From the IMG/VR virus record IMGVR_UViG_3300040781_000073, positions 1 to 28,096 of that record: DNA of 28,096 nucleotides. One strand, given 5' to 3'. Source of the DNA: a virus. Each line of letters opens with the position of its first letter. Position 1 is the stretch's first letter. Position numbers and translations under genes: made by a program. Positions 25,061-28,096 of the stretch are shown here, piece by piece. Under the pieces are notes generated by a model. The model was not told the DNA's origin and searched no databases. It saw only the letters and a list, made by a program, of their open reading frames with translations.

Positions 25061-25317
25061 TAATCATTACTCATTGTATTAATAAATTCTTTTGAAATTT
25101 GATCCGTAAATTTACTATCAAATAAAAAAATTTCTTTTTTATTATTATTTAAATCTGTTTCAAAATCATATAGTCTATACGCACGCCACTCATCTGGAAT
25201 AATACGTTTAATAATTATTTTTCTACCAAGTTCAGTTCTTAGTATGACACGGTCCTCGCCACGTAAATATATTGTCTGGAACGATTCTGGTGTTAATTTT
25301 ACTATGTCAATGGCCAC
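25060..25317 (-). CDS. Small conserved-position protein of unknown function
   Basis: This encodes 85 aa that I do not recognise. It has a short beta-rich N-terminal part (IVKLTPESFQTIYLRGEDRV, then ILRTELGRKIIIKRIIPDEW) and a charged C-terminal part with Asn/Lys and a final helix (FTDQISKEFINTM). It has no cysteine and no membrane segment. Its start lies 2 bp after the gp53 stop, and its stop overlaps the hub-gene start by 1 bp, so translation is tightly coupled to baseplate proteins. A small hub component or hub-assembly helper is possible, comparable in role to T4 gp26, gp28 or gp51, but there is no sequence evidence for any of these. Confidence 0.75.
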   Translation of the reverse strand: MAIDIVKLTPESFQTIYLRGEDRVILRTELGRKIIIKRIIPDEWRAYRLYDFETDLNNNKKEIFLFDSKFTDQISKEFINTMSND

Positions 25318-25319
25318 AA

Positions 25320-25697
25320 TTAAACCTCTCTATAATAGTATAAAATGTTATCTGATATACTTTGATCTCTAGTCCAATCAACAACATCTTCCCCAGTTTT
25401 ACCAGATTGCGACTGATATTTTTTAATCAAATATTGATTAAAATTATAATCATCAAGTGGCCATTCAAGGTAAGGGTCTACAATGTTATTTGCTAAATAC
25501 ACTAACCAAGTATAATCCGTTGAGCCATAATAGAATTGAGCAATATCCTCTGGTCTCTCCCCCTGTCTTACTGTATATGGCATAAATAAATATGGGTTAT
25601 TTGTTATATTTCTGCTAAAATTATTTCTACGAGTAATATCTTTTACACGTCTACCATTATACTCTATTGTTGGGAAATTTTCAAAATATTTTGTCAT
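25320..25697 (-). CDS. 53: Baseplate wedge subunit gp53 (LysM-like)
   Basis: This encodes 125 aa; T4 gp53 is 196 aa, and marine forms are shorter. The core YTVRQGERPEDIAQFYYGST then DYTWLVYLANNIVDPYLEWP is the LysM-like gp53 motif. It is preceded by YNGRRVKDITRRNNFS and followed by NFNQYLIKKYQSQSGK and a Tyr-rich end. gp53 bridges the wedge to the hub and is needed for closing the hexagonal baseplate. Its start shares 1 bp with the gp48-like stop. The 4 / 53 divergent arrangement with the + strand gp4-like gene is the T4 order. Confidence 0.92.
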   Translation of the reverse strand: MTKYFENFPTIEYNGRRVKDITRRNNFSRNITNNPYLFMPYTVRQGERPEDIAQFYYGSTDYTWLVYLANNIVDPYLEWPLDDYNFNQYLIKKYQSQSGKTGEDVVDWTRDQSISDNILYYYREV

Positions 25698-26683
25698 TAC
25701 GTACTCTCTTCTGCGTCATTAACAGTTGGTATGAAACTACCTGCTATCTCAGGTTCACCAAATACATCTTCATATACACCAGCATCATCTGACTGCAGTT
25801 CAGTAAATTCGAGTGTTATTGTGACAGCAGCAGGTTTACCGCCTTCCATTATTGGCACTGTATCGCTTGACCCATAATCGACATTAAATGCTGATACTAT
25901 TGCAGGTTTAAAATGAAAAAAGAATTCTTCATCAACACCGATAAGTTGCGCTTCAACTGTGCTCGGGTATGCCAATAACGCTTTATTAAAACCGCCAAAA
26001 TTTCTTGTCGTTGGTAAAACGTTTGATTTAATTGTTTTAATAATGTCATTAATGATCGCAGATTCTCTTCTGCTATTCGGAAATAATTGCCATACGAAAG
26101 AGTATGATTTTAAATCAACACCGGTAAATACTAACGATTCTTTTGGGTTAACTGTTCTACCAACAGTGCTTTCAATTGTCGATGCATAATTATTACGACC
26201 AAATATACTAAGCGCATAACTCACAGCGGTTGCCAAATCTCCAGATATTCCATTAAAATTTGATAATCCTTTGCCAAAAGATTGTAAACCACCAGCCGCA
26301 GCATTAGTAGTATTAAGAAGTTTGGTTCCAACATCATTTGCAGATGGGCTTTGAGATATGTCCAACATCTTATTTGCAGCAGACTCAGCAAACACGGATT
26401 TGCCAAAAGTTTCAACACGTAGCCCTGTTTGGTTTGATAAATTTTTAGGAAACGGTAATTCAACGTATTGCTGCATTAACGGTTGCCCATCGGGTTTAGA
26501 GTCATCACTAGTTCTATTATTCAACTTATTAAATACATTACTATAATCATATTTTGTAAATGTTAATAACATACTATGAGGTAACGCTCTTTCAGGGAAC
26601 GATATTTTTTTTCCATTTTGTTTGCTGCCAGCTCTACTTTTTTCTGGCCTAGTTGAGCCATATCTACCTTTATTGCGAGCCAT
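25697..26683 (-). CDS. 48: Baseplate tail-tube cap gp48-like
   Basis: This encodes 328 aa from the ATG at 26683. A GTG two codons upstream (26689) overlaps the ribosome site AGAGG at 26689-26693 and is therefore unlikely to be the start; the ATG has 5-nt spacing. T4 gp48 is 364 aa. The N-terminus is basic and disordered (MARNKGRYGSTRPEKSRAGS). The C-terminal half carries the gp48/gp54 pattern: YSFVWQLFPNSRRESAIIND, FGGFNKALLAYPSTVEAQLI, FFFHFKPAIVSAFNVDYGSS and AAVTITLEFTELQ. The protein sits on the hub and starts the tail tube. It is the first gene of the - strand operon, with a perfect late promoter box 45 bp upstream. gp54 is the main alternative; the partial gene at the right end of the window fits the tube-initiator fold better. 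Confidence 0.83.
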   Translation of the reverse strand: MARNKGRYGSTRPEKSRAGSKQNGKKISFPERALPHSMLLTFTKYDYSNVFNKLNNRTSDDSKPDGQPLMQQYVELPFPKNLSNQTGLRVETFGKSVFAESAANKMLDISQSPSANDVGTKLLNTTNAAAGGLQSFGKGLSNFNGISGDLATAVSYALSIFGRNNYASTIESTVGRTVNPKESLVFTGVDLKSYSFVWQLFPNSRRESAIINDIIKTIKSNVLPTTRNFGGFNKALLAYPSTVEAQLIGVDEEFFFHFKPAIVSAFNVDYGSSDTVPIMEGGKPAAVTITLEFTELQSDDAGVYEDVFGEPEIAGSFIPTVNDAEEST

Positions 26684-26688
26684 TAACA

Positions 26689-26693
26689 CCTCT
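26689..26693 (-). promoter_or_regulatory. Ribosome binding site that fixes the gp48-like start
   Basis: AGAGG on the - strand, 5 nt before the ATG at 26683. The longer reading from GTG at 26689 would begin inside this site. Confidence 0.75.
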
Positions 26694-26708
26694 TTATCTT
26701 ATGTTCTG

Positions 26709-26716
26709 TATAAATA
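26709..26716 (+). promoter_or_regulatory. T4-type late promoter for the gp4-like operon
   Basis: This is a perfect TATAAATA on the + strand, 47 bp before the TTG start of the gp4-like gene. Its predicted start point is about 26722-26723. Its partner on the other strand lies 12 bp to the right and points back toward it. Confidence 0.82.
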
Positions 26717-26728
26717 TACATATAAGAT

Positions 26729-26736
26729 TATTTATA
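26729..26736 (-). promoter_or_regulatory. T4-type late promoter for the baseplate operon
   Basis: This is a perfect TATAAATA on the - strand, 45 bp before the gp48-like ATG. Its predicted start point is about 26722-26723, nearly the same pair of bases as the opposite promoter. Each polymerase must therefore cross the other's -10 box on leaving. Confidence 0.82.
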
Positions 26737-26763
26737 CAATGAACTGATAATAGGAATGCATAA

Positions 26764-27222
26764 TTGGCTTATAAAGGCAAGTTTCGCCCAACAAATCCTT
26801 CTAAATATAGGGGAGATCCATCAAAGATTATATATAGGTCTTCGTGGGAGTGTAAATTTTTTAGATATGTTGATAAACACCCAGATGTAATATGGTGGGC
26901 ATCAGAAGAATATATAGTACCCTATAGATCTCCAATAGATGGGAAGATGCATAGATATTTTCCTGATGTAGTTGTTCATAAAAAATTGCCCAACGGCTCA
27001 AAGGTTACTACAATGATTGAAATAAAACCATATGCTCAGACTTTACCGCCAAACCCAAAGAAGAAGAATAATACACCTTCTGGGAGAGTGTCAAGAAGAT
27101 ATTTAAATGAGGTAAAGACTTATGGTGTAAACGAAGCAAAATGGAAAGCTGCTCGAAATTATTGTATGGATCGTGGATGGAGTTTTATTATCATGACAGA
27201 ACATCACTTAGGGATAAAATAA
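26764..27222 (+). CDS. 4: Head completion protein gp4-like, nuclease-fold motif
   Basis: This encodes 152 aa; T4 gp4 is about 150 aa. The start is TTG (TTG-GCT-TAT) with AGGA 8 nt upstream. An ATG at 26756 opens a different frame that ends within about 110 bp. The sequence GKFRPTNPSKYRGDPSKIIY, SSWECKFFRYVDKHPDVIWW, RYFPDVVVHKKLPNG and MIEIKPYAQT is the gp4 family pattern. It contains a PD-(D/E)xK-like set (E29, P67-D68, E86-I-K88), reminiscent of TnsA-type endonucleases. gp4 acts on the filled head before tail joining. It is the first gene of the rightward operon, divergent from the baseplate genes as in T4. Nuclease activity is inferred from the motif only. Confidence 0.88.
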   Translation: MAYKGKFRPTNPSKYRGDPSKIIYRSSWECKFFRYVDKHPDVIWWASEEYIVPYRSPIDGKMHRYFPDVVVHKKLPNGSKVTTMIEIKPYAQTLPPNPKKKNNTPSGRVSRRYLNEVKTYGVNEAKWKAARNYCMDRGWSFIIMTEHHLGIK

Positions 27223-27834
27223 ATGGCTGCGTTATTTGCAAATATTTTGGCAAAAGGAATAAGACAGGGTCAGGTTCCAGCAAGGACGTCGATAGCTCGA
27301 GAATGGTACCGTATGCAGGCACGAGGGATAAAGAAAAATCCTGATATTGTACAAAATAAAATTATACAAGAAAAGAAAAAGACTAGCCTTGAATCTAAGA
27401 TTAGAATAGGTAATATGTATATGTTTTCATATGAGGCAAAGCATAAAGATACTTTGCCTTATTATGACGCGTTCCCGCTAATATTTCCAATCGGTCTTGC
27501 AAAAGGTGGTTTCCTCGGTATTAATTTACACTATCTGCCGCCACAGTTAAGAGCTGTATTAATGGATGAACTATATAAAAATTTGAATAACGAAAGATAT
27601 GACGAAAATACCAGAGTAAAAATATCATACGAGTTGTTGAATAGTGCCGCTAACTTTAAAGAATTTAAACCTTGTATTAAACATTATTTGAATGCCCAAC
27701 TCAAATCTAGGTTTATCTATGTTGCGCCTGACGAATGGGATATCGCATTGTTTTTACCATCAGCCAAATTCATCGGAGCAAGCAAACAAAAAGTTTATGC
27801 TGATTCGCGTAAAATTATAACAGGAAGAAAATAA
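27223..27834 (+). CDS. 2: Probable DNA end protector gp2-like
   Basis: This encodes 203 aa; T4 gp2 is 274 aa. A helical basic N-terminal part (FANILAKGIRQGQVPARTSI, REWYRMQARGIKK) leads to IRIGNMYMFSYEAKHKDTLP, YYDAFPLIFPI and GFLGINLHYLPPQLR, then a C-terminal part with APDEWDIALFLPSAKF. The Y-Y-D-x-F-P-L and G-F-x-G-x-N-x-H-Y-L blocks are what I recall from the protein called gp2 in marine T4-like phages. Its place directly after gp4 also matches the T4 cluster 3-2-4. gp2 binds the ends of packaged DNA and protects them from RecBCD. The ATG directly follows the gp4 stop, and AGGG lies about 9 nt upstream. The family call is from memory and context, hence moderate confidence. Confidence 0.6.
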   Translation: MAALFANILAKGIRQGQVPARTSIAREWYRMQARGIKKNPDIVQNKIIQEKKKTSLESKIRIGNMYMFSYEAKHKDTLPYYDAFPLIFPIGLAKGGFLGINLHYLPPQLRAVLMDELYKNLNNERYDENTRVKISYELLNSAANFKEFKPCIKHYLNAQLKSRFIYVAPDEWDIALFLPSAKFIGASKQKVYADSRKIITGRK

Positions 27835-28096
27835 ATGGCTTTTAACATAAGCAGATTCAAAGCAGAAGTAGATAAAAGAGGTGGTCTTGCGAAACCATCT
27901 TTATTTGAATTTATAATAACGCCAATAAAAGACGGTGCTAAAGAAACGACATCAGATAATAGACTTCAGTCAAGATCACTATCATTTTTTTGTAGTGGAG
28001 CAAGCATCCCTGGTATTGCATTAAACGTCGTTCCTTATCAAGCAGTTGCGCAGCTTCAAAAATCGTTTCCTATGACTGTAGAAGCTCAGCCTGTAA
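27835..28096 (+). CDS. Tail-tube-like / tube initiator protein, N-terminal part
   Basis: The first 87 codons are present, and the gene runs off the right edge. MAFNISRFKAEVDKRGGLAK, PSLFEFIITPI, SLSFFCSGASIPGIALNVVP and the following KSFPMTVEAQPV have the strand pattern of the gp19/gp54 tube fold of marine T4-like phages (N-terminal helix, 'F-x-F/V-x-I', then 'C-x-x-A-S-I-P-G'). The ATG follows the preceding stop directly, with AGGA 10 nt upstream inside the previous gene. A tube initiator (gp54) is the most likely identity because the gene lies beside the baseplate block. Main tube protein gp19 or another tube-fold protein remains possible without the C-terminal part. Confidence 0.62.
   Translation, partial: MAFNISRFKAEVDKRGGLAKPSLFEFIITPIKDGAKETTSDNRLQSRSLSFFCSGASIPGIALNVVPYQAVAQLQKSFPMTVEAQPV

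Noticed and set aside
26221-26463. 80-codon - strand open frame inside the gp48-like gene
   Set aside because: It is a different frame of the same strand inside a well-supported gene, with Leu-rich shadow composition.

Overview
This window is a late structural-gene segment of a tailed phage with a contractile tail, from the T4 superfamily. The DNA is AT-rich and densely packed. The gene content (baseplate proteins of T4 type, a DUF4815-type giant protein, a fibre built from C-x-R-D modules, an S74-chaperone fibre, a collagen-like fibre) recalls marine T4-like myoviruses such as those of cyanobacteria or SAR11-type bacteria. The host cannot be fixed from the sequence. No tRNA, CRISPR, insertion sequence, integrase or bacterial gene is visible.

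Layout. A divergence point lies at about 26.68-26.76 kb. To its right, on the + strand, are a gp4-like head-completion protein, a probable gp2-like DNA end protector, and the start of a tail-tube-like (gp54/gp19 superfamily) gene cut by the window end. To its left, everything is on the - strand. In transcription order these are: gp48-like tube cap, gp53 wedge protein, an 85-aa unknown, a gp27-like hub, a gp5-like spike without a lysozyme domain, a 514-aa protein ending in an M15-type peptidase domain, gp25, gp6, a gp7-position structural protein, gp8, a 1770-aa DUF4815-type protein, a 60-aa coiled-coil protein, a 340-aa fibre with an S74 self-cleaving chaperone, a 2221-aa modular fibre, a 142-aa unknown, and a collagen-like fibre running off the left edge. 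The divergent 4 / 53-5 arrangement and the 25-6-7-8 order match T4.

How the genes work together. gp27-like, gp5-like and the M15 protein form the central hub, spike and wall-cutting set. gp25, gp6, gp7-like, gp8 and gp53 build the wedges. gp48-like caps the hub and starts the tube. The left 16 kb encodes the baseplate rim and adsorption fibres. gp4 and gp2 finish the packaged head.

Regulation. Only three gaps exceed 30 bp (8089-8161, 16320-16356, 26684-26763). Each holds at least one perfect T4-type late promoter box TATAAATA in the right orientation. The 26.7-kb gap holds two, facing each other with start points predicted to nearly coincide. Elsewhere genes abut or overlap by 1-8 bp and so look translationally coupled.

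The most unusual items are the ten-module fibre with two module lengths, the crossed late promoters, the relocation of the wall hydrolase from gp5 to an M15 protein, and two perfect 22-bp palindromes inside genes. I do not see a defence system or other clearly new multi-gene system. No stretch longer than 300 bp lacks a gene.
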